DNA of 64,000 bases from Yersinia ruckeri ATCC 29473 (GCF_000754815.1 NZ_KN150747.1:2576896-2640895); one strand, 5' to 3'. Counted from the first letter of the stretch, positions 17,482 to 26,575 are shown. Notes: a model not told the origin generated them from the letters alone. Program-made: numbers and translations.

Positions 17482-17845
17482 GATGATGTTCCTACTCCAT
17501 TAGTTAACATGTAGCCATAAAAATCCTTTATATACAAAGGATTAAATTATATTTTTGTCGTTTAGGAGGGATGCATATCATGATAAAAAATAAGCTTAAT
17601 CAGCGTTCCCTCGCCAATAATAGAAATGATAATAGTTATTATTACTAATAAATCCAGTGTCATATATAACAATAATCGTTTTTTTAATGAATATTTATGA
17701 ATTCAAGCATAAGCAAGCCGATGGGCATGGAGGTAAGGCGGTGTAACCGGTAAAGCGTAGACCGTTAGACTGAGTATTCTATGGGCAGAATTGCGCGGGA
17801 TATTGCACAAAGCACTAACATACATTCTGACTGAGATTTAATCTT
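17482..17845. other. Intergenic region with an inverted repeat and tiny frames
   Basis: 364 AT-rich bp between the divergent oxygenase and Nudix-like genes. AATCCTTT (17522-17529) and AAAGGATT (17536-17543) form an 8-bp inverted repeat 40 bp upstream of the oxygenase start, a possible operator. A 22-codon frame with a strong Shine-Dalgarno is listed separately. A further 19-codon frame (17687-17746) has no ribosome-binding site. Confidence 0.45.
17580..17648 (+). CDS. Possible 22-aa peptide ending in three tyrosines
   Basis: ATG at 17580 is preceded by TAGGAGGG ending at 17570, a near-perfect Shine-Dalgarno at nine bases spacing. The frame encodes MIKNKLNQRSLANNRN then DNSYYY and stops at 17646-17648. 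Short, Asn-rich and tyrosine-tailed, it could be a leader peptide for the plus-strand transcript, a peptide substrate for the neighbouring oxygenase locus, or chance. Only the Shine-Dalgarno speaks for translation. No attenuator-like stem with a T run was identified behind it. Confidence 0.3.
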   Translation: MIKNKLNQRSLANNRNDNSYYY

Positions 17846-18184
17846 ATGTATCGTGAGGGAATTAAGCATTTCACCGCTTCGGTGATTTCTTATGAAAATG
17901 ATCGCATTCTGATGCATTTTCATAAGAAATTGCCGTTGTGGCTCTACCTAGCCGGTCACATCAAGGAGAATTTCTTTGCGAGAAAATTCCAGAAAAAAAC
18001 GGGTGGATGGCATTGGCACCTGGATATGATTTATCTCTGTAGTCTTCCTGCTGACCTGATTGACGTTGAGGGTGAATTTAAGTGGCTAACGGTGCCTGAA
18101 ATCGAAGCGTTACCGACACCGCGTGAATTCCCGTCGCTGATCCGTCGGGCTATTGTCGCGAGAAAATACTATTCCAATATTTAG
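17846..18184 (+). pseudogene. Nudix hydrolase-like gene lacking the Nudix box
   Basis: The 112 codons read as a Nudix protein at both ends: HFTASVISYENDRILMHFHKK, a WLYLAGHI segment where WlxPGGHIE is expected, then GWHWHLDMIYLC and the family-like EGEFKWLTVPEIEALPTP. The catalytic box GX5EX7REUXEEXGU that should follow GHI is absent, replaced by KENFFARKFQKKTG. Nudix proteins of this type are about 140-150 aa, so roughly 30 residues seem lost in frame. Without the metal-binding glutamates, pyrophosphohydrolase activity is not expected. The gene also contains a 16-bp perfect inverted repeat near its 5' end. Confidence 0.6.
17885..17930. repeat. 16-bp perfect inverted repeat inside the Nudix-like gene
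   Basis: ATTTCTTATGAAAATG (17885-17900) and CATTTTCATAAGAAAT (17915-17930) are exact reverse complements separated by 14 bases. In mRNA this gives a strong hairpin about 40 nt into the frame, which would be unusual for an efficiently translated gene. Both arms are read as codons (ISYEN and MHFHKK). Confidence 0.95.
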
Positions 18185-18241
18185 AAGGAATCGCAGATTG
18201 TTTTTTTACCGCATTTCAGCGTTCGTGCTGACTGCTATTAA

Positions 18242-18916
18242 TCAGGCTAATAGCAGTTGCTGCAATTCAGACAAAGAAGAAACCTGATAATGCGGTTCAA
18301 TACCATCCGGTGCCACATTCCCCTGCATATTCAGCCAGCAGGTATCAATCCCTGCATTAATACCTCCCTGAATATCCGAATGTGGATTATCCCCCACCAT
18401 GAGAATCTGTTCTCTTGGTGGGTTGGACATCAAGTTAAACGCATATTCAAAAATACCCACATCCGGTTTGGCTACGCCCACCTCTTCTGATATCACCAGC
18501 GGCGAAAAGACATTTAGCAAGCCAGTGCGTTGCAAACGGACATGCTGTAGATCAGTAAAACCGTTGGTAATAATGCCCATATTGGCTTTGCCATGTAAGG
18601 CACCAATTAACTCTTTGGCTCCGGGCAGTAAAGAACAGATATCGGCCATCGCCACCAGAAACGCGCCATTCAGCGTCGAGGGTGAAACCTCCAATCGGTT
18701 CGCCCACATTTCAAAGCGTATGCTTTGTAGCTGAGCTGCGGTGATTTTACCGTCCTGATAATCAACCCATAATGGTTTGTTGATCAATTGATAATCCTGG
18801 TAATCCTGCGGGGTAAAGTCAGTTTTGAAGCGGGAAAACATCAGTTTTAACCCTTGGTATGCATCAAAATGAAATAGCGTTTCGTCCGCATCAAAAAGTA
18901 TCCATGTGTACTTCAT
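18242..18916 (-). CDS. yjjG: Pyrimidine 5'-nucleotidase YjjG (HAD family)
   Basis: HAD-superfamily phosphatase of 224 aa matching E. coli YjjG, which dephosphorylates dUMP, UMP, dTMP and toxic analogues such as 5-fluoro-dUMP (house-cleaning). Motif I is FDADETLF with nucleophile Asp9 and acid/base Asp11, motif II is ITNGF, and the motif III/IV region is [13 protein letters not shown] ... [10 protein letters not shown]. The helical cap is at about 15-90. It is transcribed alone. The following TerB-type gene lies on the same strand but 166 bp upstream, so coupling is unlikely. Confidence 0.94.
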   Translation of the reverse strand: MKYTWILFDADETLFHFDAYQGLKLMFSRFKTDFTPQDYQDYQLINKPLWVDYQDGKITAAQLQSIRFEMWANRLEVSPSTLNGAFLVAMADICSLLPGAKELIGALHGKANMGIITNGFTDLQHVRLQRTGLLNVFSPLVISEEVGVAKPDVGIFEYAFNLMSNPPREQILMVGDNPHSDIQGGINAGIDTCWLNMQGNVAPDGIEPHYQVSSLSELQQLLLA

Positions 18917-19082
18917 TCTTTCTACGACTCCTGCGGTTAACGCGCGCTATAAAGGCTAGATTTCATGTCAGTCCGCCATTCTCCAGCAGTTCGTCAGCAT
19001 GATCAACCCTGCCAGCTAACAGCCAGTCGCTTATATCCGTTATAAAAACAACCGCTAGCCGGTTACCGACCTCAGAAACCGC

Positions 19083-21410
19083 CTATGCTGCCAAGGAACG
19101 CAATATTTCTGGATTGATTTTCACTTGGTTATCACCTTGAGTCAGCGGCAGATTAAACTGACTTTGCATTCTTTCATTCAACAGATGCAAGGCATCGTCC
19201 AATGGTAATCCCATATCTGCAGCCACATCGAGTAATTCATTGCGGGACCACAGTAGGCGACTGAGCAAGAAACGGAGTAATGCCGAATGGTCGGCGTCGA
19301 GACCAAAGATCTCAACCGGTTTGATCCACGTGCTCAACGGTTGGATCGGTGACGACGCGGGTTGGGCACTGGGGGTGGAAAACATATTTTGCAGCACCGA
19401 ATACACCGCCCGACTTTCCTGCTGCAACTGAGCCACGCGAACGGTATCGGTCAATATTCTCCCTTTGGTCGCGCCCGGTTGCTGAAGATCGGTATAAACC
19501 AGCTTATTATCCAGTGATAAACGCAGATACACCCGCTCGAGAAACTTCACTTCTTGCGGTGTGACCTTGCCATCGGCCTGAATAAGATGAGACAGGAAAC
19601 GTGCAATAGCCCGACGGGTGGCTACATTCAGCGGTTCAAGTTTTTTTCTCAACGCGCCCAGCGTGCTGGCTTTTTTAATACCGGGTTGCAGATAGGCTTT
19701 TAAACGCATGCGCTGTCCGGGACTCAGGTGACCCCAGGCATCAATATGCTGACATAACATGTTTAATTCCGGCTCAGAAATACTGCCATCCACCATCACG
19801 GCAGCGCAAGCCAGATCGAGAGTGACAACGGTTACCCGATAGGCGGGTAAGGTTTCAGATTCAGTTTTCAGTAACGTAATCGGGAAAAGTGCAATCGTAT
19901 CTTGTGCTGAGGGGGTAATATTATCAGTTAATATATCCGGCTCGACACCAAGCTGCATTTTCTCCAAAGCCTTAACCAGCGCTGCGACTTTATTTCGCGT
20001 CACTTCGCCTGGGCTTTTCAACCGGCTAAACAATTCGCGGTAGGTCATCAGCAATAAACCATAGCCGACTCTTTCTTTAATATTTTCCAACGCCTGCTGC
20101 AACTCTGCCGGCCACAATGTCATCGGCAGCAACAGTACCGCTTCCAAATCGTTAATCTTGTCTGGATTAAGTGCAATAAACTGGCTATAGGTTTCCAACT
20201 CGGCATAACATTCATTCAGTATCAGGCGTATTTTCTCCCGATTTTCTTTGGCGACCACCACATCGGGTAAATCATAAATTCGACGGGTGAATTGCTGATC
20301 CATGAGTCCGGTCGATGCCGAGCGATAGCAAATTTGTAGCTTGGTTCTATTGATCGGCAGAATAAGCCCTTGTGGAAAATGTTGTTGATAGCGCTGTTGG
20401 AACAAATGTGAAAAAACGGCAAAGTTACGGGTTGCTGCGCGATTATGCGGTAAATTCGGATCGGATAAGGCCCAGGCAACGGCCCATTCAGGCGGTAACG
20501 GATACTGATCCATCGCCAATTGCCCTAAGCCGATTTTCACCGCTAACGGTAAATCGTTACCGTAGCCATCAAGCGTTTGCGGTGCGGATAGGTAGGTTTT
20601 CTCACTGGGATCAAGCGGCGTCAGATAGGCCAGTAAATGACGGCCGCTCTGCTCAAATGCACGGTGTTCACCATAAATACTCAGCAGGCGGATAATTTCT
20701 GCTTTTAGCACCGGTTGTTCATTTTTTGCTGCCGCATCCACATTAGCGTCGATTAATAAGCGATGTTCCAATCCATAGAAAAAGAGGAAAACATACCCAA
20801 TATGCGCATGGGGAGATTGACGTCCGTCAGCCAGCCACTGTAAATAAGCCCGCCGCGCTTCTGGCGACAAAGTTGAGTAATTTGGGCGTTCGTCTGTCAG
20901 TGGCAAAGTAATATCTACATCACTCACTGCCACTTTTAACGTTGGATTAATGAAAGCGGGTTCCGCACCGTGACGATTACTTTTCAACTTATTGCCGATA
21001 TAAATCATACCATCGGGTAAATTAATCCCCGCCACTACCGCCAGTTCGCCGGGTGGTAACCAAGAAGCACGGGATAGAGAACCCTGCGGTAACACCGGTG
21101 CTTGATAATTTTGTTTATTCAATTCATCTGACAGTTGGAAAATATAAAACTCATCATCCGATGGTTGCGGCAACGACGGTTCGATTTCATCCAATGACAC
21201 CACCGTTGCCTCTGCCAGTAACGGGGGCGCATCGACGGTAAGCGCTGTGGTGGTATTTTTGGCCGCTTTAAGGTAACGCCAGAAAAAGAATACGCATAAA
21301 AGTGCAGCGCCAACCGTTATTGACGTTTCTTTTGGCAACAATGACAGCAGCCCCAGAATAATCATTAAAAATATCACACGGCCAGTTCCGGCAGATTTTA
21401 TCTTAATCAC
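19083..21410 (-). CDS. TerB_N / TerB / TerB_C domain protein, membrane-anchored
   Basis: Protein of 775 aa. Two hydrophobic segments lie at about 11-28 and 30-47, followed by an acidic linker. A TerB_N domain at about 115-280 contains NYSTLSPEARRAYLQWLADG and YVFLFFYGLEHRLLID. A middle helical region follows, then a TerB domain at about 535-650, with VTLDLACAAVMVDGSISEPE and LSHLIQADGKVTPQEVKFLE, both carrying the acidic metal-binding loops. A TerB_C domain lies at about 695-775. These domains belong to the Ter-type stress/metal-sensing network, and TerB_N/TerB_C proteins are usually found near an ATPase partner; none is seen here. No terZABCDE genes are in the window. Its specific function is unknown. 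Confidence 0.82.
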   Translation of the reverse strand: MIKIKSAGTGRVIFLMIILGLLSLLPKETSITVGAALLCVFFFWRYLKAAKNTTTALTVDAPPLLAEATVVSLDEIEPSLPQPSDDEFYIFQLSDELNKQNYQAPVLPQGSLSRASWLPPGELAVVAGINLPDGMIYIGNKLKSNRHGAEPAFINPTLKVAVSDVDITLPLTDERPNYSTLSPEARRAYLQWLADGRQSPHAHIGYVFLFFYGLEHRLLIDANVDAAAKNEQPVLKAEIIRLLSIYGEHRAFEQSGRHLLAYLTPLDPSEKTYLSAPQTLDGYGNDLPLAVKIGLGQLAMDQYPLPPEWAVAWALSDPNLPHNRAATRNFAVFSHLFQQRYQQHFPQGLILPINRTKLQICYRSASTGLMDQQFTRRIYDLPDVVVAKENREKIRLILNECYAELETYSQFIALNPDKINDLEAVLLLPMTLWPAELQQALENIKERVGYGLLLMTYRELFSRLKSPGEVTRNKVAALVKALEKMQLGVEPDILTDNITPSAQDTIALFPITLLKTESETLPAYRVTVVTLDLACAAVMVDGSISEPELNMLCQHIDAWGHLSPGQRMRLKAYLQPGIKKASTLGALRKKLEPLNVATRRAIARFLSHLIQADGKVTPQEVKFLERVYLRLSLDNKLVYTDLQQPGATKGRILTDTVRVAQLQQESRAVYSVLQNMFSTPSAQPASSPIQPLSTWIKPVEIFGLDADHSALLRFLLSRLLWSRNELLDVAADMGLPLDDALHLLNERMQSQFNLPLTQGDNQVKINPEILRSLAA

Positions 21411-21826
21411 GATGGTTTATAAGCCCCTATCTTAAAATAATAATTTTTATTCTGCCCTAAGGGCAATTTTTTAATAATCATTCGATTTTGAATAACACTG
21501 ATGCGACAGACAGCCAAATTCCCCCGTAGGTGTGCAGGTTTATTGGTTGAACTGGTTATCAATATAAATAATATAAAATAAAACGCCCCTATCGCAGCAT
21601 CCGTCAATTATGCCAGCTGACTGGGTTATCAGCACGCGGTTTGTCAGGAATAATATTTCCTCCCACAATGATTCAGCGTATTTACCCACGCGGATGAGTC
21701 ATTTATTAACCAATAAATCCATTTGCAAACATGTTAATTTTGCTCCAATGAATACACTATTAATGCCGCGAAGGTTTACGACCAAAGTCGTGCGGGTAAA
21801 ACCACGGATGACTTTGGTGGCCCCCA
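21411..21826. other. Gap between the TerB protein and sbmC-like genes
   Basis: 416 bp. The right half is the 3' flank of the sbmC-like gene and the left half is the promoter side of the TerB-type gene. Two short frames (minus 21407-21607, plus 21610-21840) have no ribosome-binding site or protein-like character. No terminator with a T run was recognised. Confidence 0.4.
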
Positions 21827-22306
21827 TCACTCTGCGCTAACAGGTTCAACCGATTGGTAAATATCAATATCAAAGTACCCGTCGGCCTGCCCATCATTCA
21901 GATAAACTTCATAGCACGCCCCTTCTGCGGGCACATAGCCACTGGCTGGCAAATGCTGGCCATATAGCTCGCCCCAGGCTTTGGCGTAGTCACCATCAAT
22001 AACGCGAGTGCGATAAACGGCGTAAGTGCCGCCAGGAATAACTTGCAGCAAAACCCCTTCGCTGGCATTGGCCGGTAAGACAAAATCATCCGCGACGGAA
22101 CATGCAACATCAGCGCGCAGTTCTGCCGCTGGCGTGGTTTCAGGATTATCCCAGTACAGCGCCAGCCATGTCTGCGCAGGAATTTGATGATGTTGATGCC
22201 AGCTAAACAGTTGATTGAATCCCTGAGGGATGGTTTCGCCATAGGGACCGACAACGCGCATGCTGATAACTTGCAACGGTGTTTTTTCAATAATACGAAA
22301 TGCCAT
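21827..22306 (-). CDS. sbmC: DNA gyrase inhibitor SbmC/GyrI
   Basis: GyrI-like protein of 159 aa related to E. coli SbmC (157 aa), which binds gyrase and protects cells from microcin B17, CcdB and some DNA-damaging agents. Conserved stretches are VVGPYGETIPQGFNQL, LALYWDNPETTPAAELRADV, GGTYAVYR and CYEVYLNDGQADGYFDIDIY, in the order of the family. The two repeated SHS2-like modules give a small-molecule or protein binding cleft. A consensus LexA box lies 114 bp upstream, fitting the SOS control known for E. coli sbmC. Monocistronic. Confidence 0.88.
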   Translation of the reverse strand: MAFRIIEKTPLQVISMRVVGPYGETIPQGFNQLFSWHQHHQIPAQTWLALYWDNPETTPAAELRADVACSVADDFVLPANASEGVLLQVIPGGTYAVYRTRVIDGDYAKAWGELYGQHLPASGYVPAEGACYEVYLNDGQADGYFDIDIYQSVEPVSAE

Positions 22307-22419
22307 AATCAGAACCTCGTGATAGCAGGTTTAGGGGCCTGGGGGTCAGTCCCAGTACGATACTACGCGTTACTTAGCGGTATAAAACCAACGATCATTG
22401 GTGTGCTTAAACGTACATA

Positions 22420-22435
22420 CTGTACAAACATACAG
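22420..22435 (-). promoter_or_regulatory. LexA (SOS) box upstream of sbmC
   Basis: CTGTACAAACATACAG has the full CTGT-N8-ACAG half sites of the enterobacterial LexA operator with an AT-rich centre. It is 114 bp upstream of the sbmC-like start and is the only such match I noticed in the gap. E. coli sbmC is LexA-regulated, so the placement makes sense. Confidence 0.8.
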
Positions 22436-22453
22436 CATGGCGGTAATATCTGA

Positions 22454-22630
22454 CAATCGTTTATTTCTTCACCGATAGTTGCTGCGTCTTCACTCAATCT
22501 GCCGCAAAGTGGTGCAAAAGTCATCAACTGCGTCGATCTCGATAATCAAATGGGCAGTAACGGGCAAGCGATGACGATCGATCGTGGTTACAGTGGGTCA
22601 CTCATCTGGAATAACGAGGAGAATGAATAG
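22454..22630 (+). pseudogene. Fragment of a small secreted protein, no start codon
   Basis: An open stretch of 58 codons ending at TAG 22628-22630 reads FISSPIVAASSLNLPQSG and then VINCVDLDNQMGSNGQAMTI, with DRGYSGSLIWNNEENE at the end. The start looks like the end of a signal peptide with an AxA-type cleavage site, followed by a small Cys-containing domain. There is no ATG, GTG or TTG at the 5' end. An ATG in another frame at 22437 could have been joined through a one-base frameshift. I do not know the family. It may also be chance. Confidence 0.3.
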
Positions 22631-22803
22631 GGCATTCAGAAGTTCGCTGAACCGTTTTCCCCCTAAGTGATTGATGGGGATAACGACACCGAGTCACCGA
22701 TAAATTAGCGTCTGATCTCGCTTTTTTCGTGCAATACTGCTCGGCATAGCATGCCTTATTATACGCATCTATTTTCACCATCACATTCAACCTGCGGAGC
22801 CAC

Positions 22804-23322
22804 ATGGAAACTTTTTATATTGATCAAATGCCCACCCCTCAGGGTGAACTCGTGATTATCTGCGATGAACAACATAACTTGCGCGCCATTGATTGGGTCG
22901 ATCACTATGAGCGGTTATTGAAATTGCTGAGTGCGCACAATGGGCCAAATACCTTTACCCTGACCAAACAATCTAATCCCGGTGGACTTACGGAAAAAAT
23001 GCAGCGTTACTTTGCCGGAGAACTGACCATTATTGATACCTTGCCAGTAAAAACCGCCGGTACGCCGTTCCAACGTCAGGTCTGGCAAGAGTTGCGCAAC
23101 ATTCCCTGCGGTACCACTATTTCCTACGGCGAATTAGCGCGACGTATAGGCCGGCCAACCGCTTCCCGCGCAGTCGGTATGGCTAATGGCCTCAACCCCA
23201 TTTCAATCGTCGTGCCTTGCCACCGGGTGATCGGTGCATCCGGCACACTAACCGGTTATGCGGGTGGCATTGAGCGAAAACGCGGGTTATTGGTCCATGA
23301 GGGTTATCTTTTAGCGCGCTAA
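22804..23322 (+). CDS. ogt: Methylated-DNA-[protein]-cysteine S-methyltransferase Ogt
   Basis: Suicide repair enzyme of 172 aa that transfers O6-alkyl groups from guanine (and O4 from thymine) to its own cysteine. The active-site motif is [10 protein letters not shown] with Cys139. The helix-turn-helix with the Arg finger is in [24 protein letters not shown], and the family's GYAGG follows. Unlike Ada it has no N-terminal regulatory domain. Position upstream of fnr follows the enterobacterial ogt-fnr-uspE order. The 22631-22803 upstream gap holds its promoter; no Ada-type site was identified. Confidence 0.95.
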   Translation: METFYIDQMPTPQGELVIICDEQHNLRAIDWVDHYERLLKLLSAHNGPNTFTLTKQSNPGGLTEKMQRYFAGELTIIDTLPVKTAGTPFQRQVWQELRNIPCGTTISYGELARRIGRPTASRAVGMANGLNPISIVVPCHRVIGASGTLTGYAGGIERKRGLLVHEGYLLAR

Positions 23323-23362
23323 GTGTTGTTGCGCTTATCAGACGCCTTAAAAGATGTTAAAA

Positions 23363-23376
23363 TTGACAAATATCAA
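23363..23376 (+). promoter_or_regulatory. FNR-binding site in the fnr promoter
   Basis: TTGACAAATATCAA fits the FNR consensus TTGAT-N4-ATCAA with one mismatch. It lies 19 bp upstream of the fnr start codon, where E. coli fnr has its autoregulatory site. It suggests negative autoregulation in the absence of oxygen. Confidence 0.8.
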
Positions 23377-23395
23377 TATTAATGGGAATACCCTC

Positions 23396-24148
23396 ATGAT
23401 CCCGGAAAAACGTATTATCCGACGCATTCAGTCTGGCGGTTGCGCAATCCATTGTCAGGATTGCAGCATCAGCCAACTCTGTATTCCTTTTACCTTAAAT
23501 GAGCATGAGCTGGATCAGCTCGATAACATCATTGAAAGGAAAAAGCCTATTCAGAAAGGACAGGCGTTGTTCAAAGCGGGCGATGAGCTAAAGTCTTTGT
23601 ACGCCATCCGTTCCGGGACCATTAAGAGCTATACCATTACCGAAGAAGGCGATGAGCAAATCACTGGATTCCACCTGGCTGGTGATCTGGTCGGCTTTGA
23701 TGCTATCAGCAATGCGCAGCACCCCAGCTTTGCTCAAGCGTTGGAAACCTCGATGGTGTGCGAAATTCCTTTCGAAACCCTCGATGATTTATCCGGCAAG
23801 ATGCCTAATTTGCGTCAACAAATGATGCGGTTGATGAGCGGTGAGATCAAAGGCGATCAGGATATGATTCTGTTGCTGTCGAAAAAGAATGCAGAAGAGC
23901 GTCTGGCGGCGTTTATCTATAACCTTTCGCGACGTTTTGCCCAGCGTGGTTTCTCTCCGCGTGAGTTCCGTTTGACCATGACCCGTGGTGATATTGGCAA
24001 CTATTTGGGGCTAACAGTAGAAACCATCAGTCGCCTGCTTGGCCGTTTCCAGAAAAGTGGCATTCTTAGTGTGAAAGGTAAATACATCACCATTGAGAAT
24101 ACCGAAGCCTTGGCCCAACTGGCTGGCAATCCAAAACCTGCGCTGTAA
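23396..24148 (+). CDS. fnr: Fumarate/nitrate reduction regulator FNR
   Basis: Global anaerobic regulator of 250 aa, nearly identical to the E. coli protein. The oxygen-labile [4Fe-4S] cluster ligands are Cys20, Cys23, Cys29 and Cys122 ([11 protein letters not shown] and TSMVCEIP). A cNMP-like beta-barrel sensor and a dimerisation helix follow. The Crp-type HTH is [22 protein letters not shown], with the E..SR recognition residues that read TTGAT. I choose ATG 23396 ([10 protein letters not shown]) over 23354 because the upstream codons overlap the FNR site and the family starts with MIPEKR. Likely targets within this window include anaerobic genes such as ldhA, nifJ and ula, which is inference. 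Confidence 0.98.
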   Translation: MIPEKRIIRRIQSGGCAIHCQDCSISQLCIPFTLNEHELDQLDNIIERKKPIQKGQALFKAGDELKSLYAIRSGTIKSYTITEEGDEQITGFHLAGDLVGFDAISNAQHPSFAQALETSMVCEIPFETLDDLSGKMPNLRQQMMRLMSGEIKGDQDMILLLSKKNAEERLAAFIYNLSRRFAQRGFSPREFRLTMTRGDIGNYLGLTVETISRLLGRFQKSGILSVKGKYITIENTEALAQLAGNPKPAL

Positions 24149-24273
24149 CATATGATGCCAGATTAATAACTCACTTATTTATTGGTCTGGCGTTCTCTTC
24201 TCCTGTTCTGTTTTTCTATCATGGTTTACTCTGTAAGTAACAAACTGTTGATTCACAGTTGTAAGGAGAACCT

Positions 24274-25236
24274 ATGGCGAAGTATCAGAATATTCTGGTG
24301 GCTATTGACCCCAATCAGGACGATCAACCGGCGTTACGTCGGGCTGTTTATTTAGTGCAGCGCAACGGTGGGCGGATTAAAGCCTTCTTACCTATTTATG
24401 ACCTTTCTTATGATATGACTACCCTGCTCTCTCCCGATGAAAGAACGGCGATGCGCAAAGGGGTGATCAGCCAGCGAGCGGCCTGGATCAATGAACAATG
24501 TCGTTTCTATATTGATGCCGGCATGCCGATTGAAATCAAAGTGGTGTGGCATAACCGTCCTTATGAAGCCATTATTCACGAAGTTCTGAGCGCCAAACAT
24601 GATTTACTGCTTAAAATGGCTCATCAGCATGATCGGTTAGAATCGATTATTTTTACTCCGACCGATTGGCATTTGCTGCGTAAGTGCCCGTGCCCGGTCT
24701 GGATGGTGAAAGATCAACCTTGGCCAGAAGGCGGTACTGCGCTGGTGGCGGTAAATCTTTCCAGTGAAGACCCGCTCCATGATCCGCTAAATATCAAATT
24801 GGTGCAGGAAACCCAAGAATTGGCGGCGCATGTTAATCAGATTGCGGTACATCTCATCAGCGCCTATCCGGTGACACCGATCAATATTGCTATCGAGTTA
24901 CCGGATTTTGACCCTAGCGTCTATAACGACGCCATTCGAGGGCAGCATTTAGTGGCAATGAAAGCGCTGCGGCAAAAGTTTGGTGTTGATGAACAATTTA
25001 CTCACGTTGAAAAAGGATTGCCGGAAGAAGTGATTCCCGATCTGGCTGAACACCTGCATGCGGGCGTAGTGGTACTGGGGACTTTGGGGCGAACCGGTCT
25101 TTCTGCTGCCTTTATTGGCAATACCACCGAGCATGTGATTGACCGTCTCAAATGTGATTTATTGGCAATTAAGCCGGATGGTTTTACCTGCCCGATTGAA
25201 TACCATGAAGATGAAGAAGGTTCGGCATTGAAATAA
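24274..25236 (+). CDS. uspE: Universal stress protein E
   Basis: Tandem-domain universal stress protein of 320 aa (E. coli UspE 316 aa). The two Usp folds span about 1-150 and 155-310. The second carries the nucleotide-binding-like [27 protein letters not shown]. coli UspE is involved in motility/adhesion balance and DNA-damage tolerance. A clear AAGGAG precedes the ATG at 24274. It follows fnr by 125 bp, the conserved order, and is probably transcribed from its own promoter. A TTAAGCCAG/CTGGCTTAA stem at 25271-25302 follows the gene. Confidence 0.95.
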   Translation: MAKYQNILVAIDPNQDDQPALRRAVYLVQRNGGRIKAFLPIYDLSYDMTTLLSPDERTAMRKGVISQRAAWINEQCRFYIDAGMPIEIKVVWHNRPYEAIIHEVLSAKHDLLLKMAHQHDRLESIIFTPTDWHLLRKCPCPVWMVKDQPWPEGGTALVAVNLSSEDPLHDPLNIKLVQETQELAAHVNQIAVHLISAYPVTPINIAIELPDFDPSVYNDAIRGQHLVAMKALRQKFGVDEQFTHVEKGLPEEVIPDLAEHLHAGVVVLGTLGRTGLSAAFIGNTTEHVIDRLKCDLLAIKPDGFTCPIEYHEDEEGSALK

Positions 25237-25430
25237 ACGGAGCGACTCGCTAATTCAGTCTCTGTAACCTTTAAGCCAGTCTGTCAGCGTGGGCTGGCTT
25301 AACATCCATGTTGCTTGTTTCATTTGCTTGGTTCTACCTACCCCCAGCTTGCCCAGAACATTCCCTCACCTGAAATTCCCTCGTCGCTGTGGTCGTGGCG
25401 GTTTTTTAATCCGAAAATAGAACAGATAAA

Positions 25431-25460
25431 GCAGACGAGGAATTAACTTCCCGCGTCTGC
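25431..25460 (-). terminator. Hairpin after ulaG
   Basis: GCAGACG (25431-25437) pairs with CGTCTGC (25454-25460), and an inner GGAA/TTCC extends the stem. On the minus strand the stem is followed by TTTATCTGTTCT. It lies 24 bp after the ulaG stop, so it probably ends the ulaR-ulaG transcript. Confidence 0.55.
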
Positions 25461-25483
25461 GCACCATCAATGTCCAGAAAGCA

Positions 25484-26551
25484 TTACAAGAATGCTTTGT
25501 ATGGCAGCTCCGGCTCATCGATAAAGATATCGTGGAAGCCCCTATCATGCTGATAATACATTTTGTTTTTATCCGTTGGATAAGTGTACTTCCCGCCTAC
25601 TTGCCAGAAGAACGGCGCAAACTTGTAGTCTAATCGATCTTTTTTCATTTTCCACAACACCTCGATCTCGCGAGTGTCGCTTTGGAAGTTGGCCCAGATA
25701 TCATGATGGAACGGCACCACAACCTGCGCATTGAGGGATTCACCGGCACGCAGAATATCGGATGAGGTCATTTTATCGGTCACACCGCGTGGGTTTTCGC
25801 CATAGGACAACAGCGCCACGTCAATATCATAATCATTACCGTGTTTAGCATAATAATTTGAATAATGAGAGTCGCCCGAATGATAAATTGAGCCACCACT
25901 GGTTTTAATCAGATAGTTAACCGCTCGCTCATCCATGGTATCCAGCAGGGCTTTATCCTTGGAAGAGGTTCCTTTTGGCAAGGTAACCAGTGCGGTGCGA
26001 TCGAAAGAATCCAATACGGTGATTTGAATATCACCAATCTCAATTATCGCCCCGACTTTGGCCACAATGCAGCGATCCTCTGGGACGCCCCAGCCAATCC
26101 ACAAATTAACGCAGGCCTGTGGGCCAATAAATTTCACGTGGTCGCCACAGTTTTTCAGCACCGCAGCCGCCACATTAATATCGATATGATCAGCGTGATC
26201 GTGGGTTGCCAGCACGGCATCAATTTTCTTAATGGCAAAAGGATCCAACACAAATGGCGAGGTTCGAAGATTTGGCTGTAATGCCCGCACACCGCCCATT
26301 CGCATCATCTGATGTTGAGCATTCATATACGGATTCGCTTGCGTTTTTTTCCCAGTACCGCACCAGAAATCAATAGAGATATTGGTATCTCCAGCGGATT
26401 TTAGCCAAATCCCGGTACAACCCAGCCACCACATAGCAAAGGTATTGGGATAAACCTCGGTTTTTTCAATTTCTTCATTTAACCAGGTTCCCCATTCAGG
26501 GAAGGTGTTCAAAATCCATGATTCGTGGGTAATCTCGTTTACTTTGCTCAT
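25484..26551 (-). CDS. ulaG: L-ascorbate-6-phosphate lactonase UlaG
   Basis: Metallo-beta-lactamase-fold enzyme of 355 aa that opens L-ascorbate 6-phosphate to 3-keto-L-gulonate 6-phosphate, the first cytoplasmic step after PTS uptake. The metal motif HDHADH is at residues 117-122 ([13 protein letters not shown]). Further ligands sit in [10 protein letters not shown] and VVPFHHDIW. Length and sequence match E. coli UlaG (354 aa). It lies 24 bp downstream of ulaR on the same strand, whereas E. coli ulaG is divergent from ulaA with ulaR downstream of ulaG; here ulaR is the promoter-proximal gene. Confidence 0.96.
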   Translation of the reverse strand: MSKVNEITHESWILNTFPEWGTWLNEEIEKTEVYPNTFAMWWLGCTGIWLKSAGDTNISIDFWCGTGKKTQANPYMNAQHQMMRMGGVRALQPNLRTSPFVLDPFAIKKIDAVLATHDHADHIDINVAAAVLKNCGDHVKFIGPQACVNLWIGWGVPEDRCIVAKVGAIIEIGDIQITVLDSFDRTALVTLPKGTSSKDKALLDTMDERAVNYLIKTSGGSIYHSGDSHYSNYYAKHGNDYDIDVALLSYGENPRGVTDKMTSSDILRAGESLNAQVVVPFHHDIWANFQSDTREIEVLWKMKKDRLDYKFAPFFWQVGGKYTYPTDKNKMYYQHDRGFHDIFIDEPELPYKAFL

Positions 26552-26575
26552 AATCAGACCTTTAGGATAAAGAAA

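Noticed and set aside
17687-17746. 19-codon frame beginning MNIYEFKHKQADG, reminiscent of thiol peroxidase starts
   Set aside because: Too short, no ribosome-binding site, and the similarity is only a few residues.
21407-21607. 66-codon frame overlapping the start of the TerB-type gene by four bases
   Set aside because: The overlap looks like translational coupling, but the sequence is not protein-like and has no ribosome-binding site.
21610-21840. 76-codon plus-strand frame between the TerB protein and sbmC
   Set aside because: Overlaps the end of sbmC, lacks a ribosome-binding site and has random-looking content.
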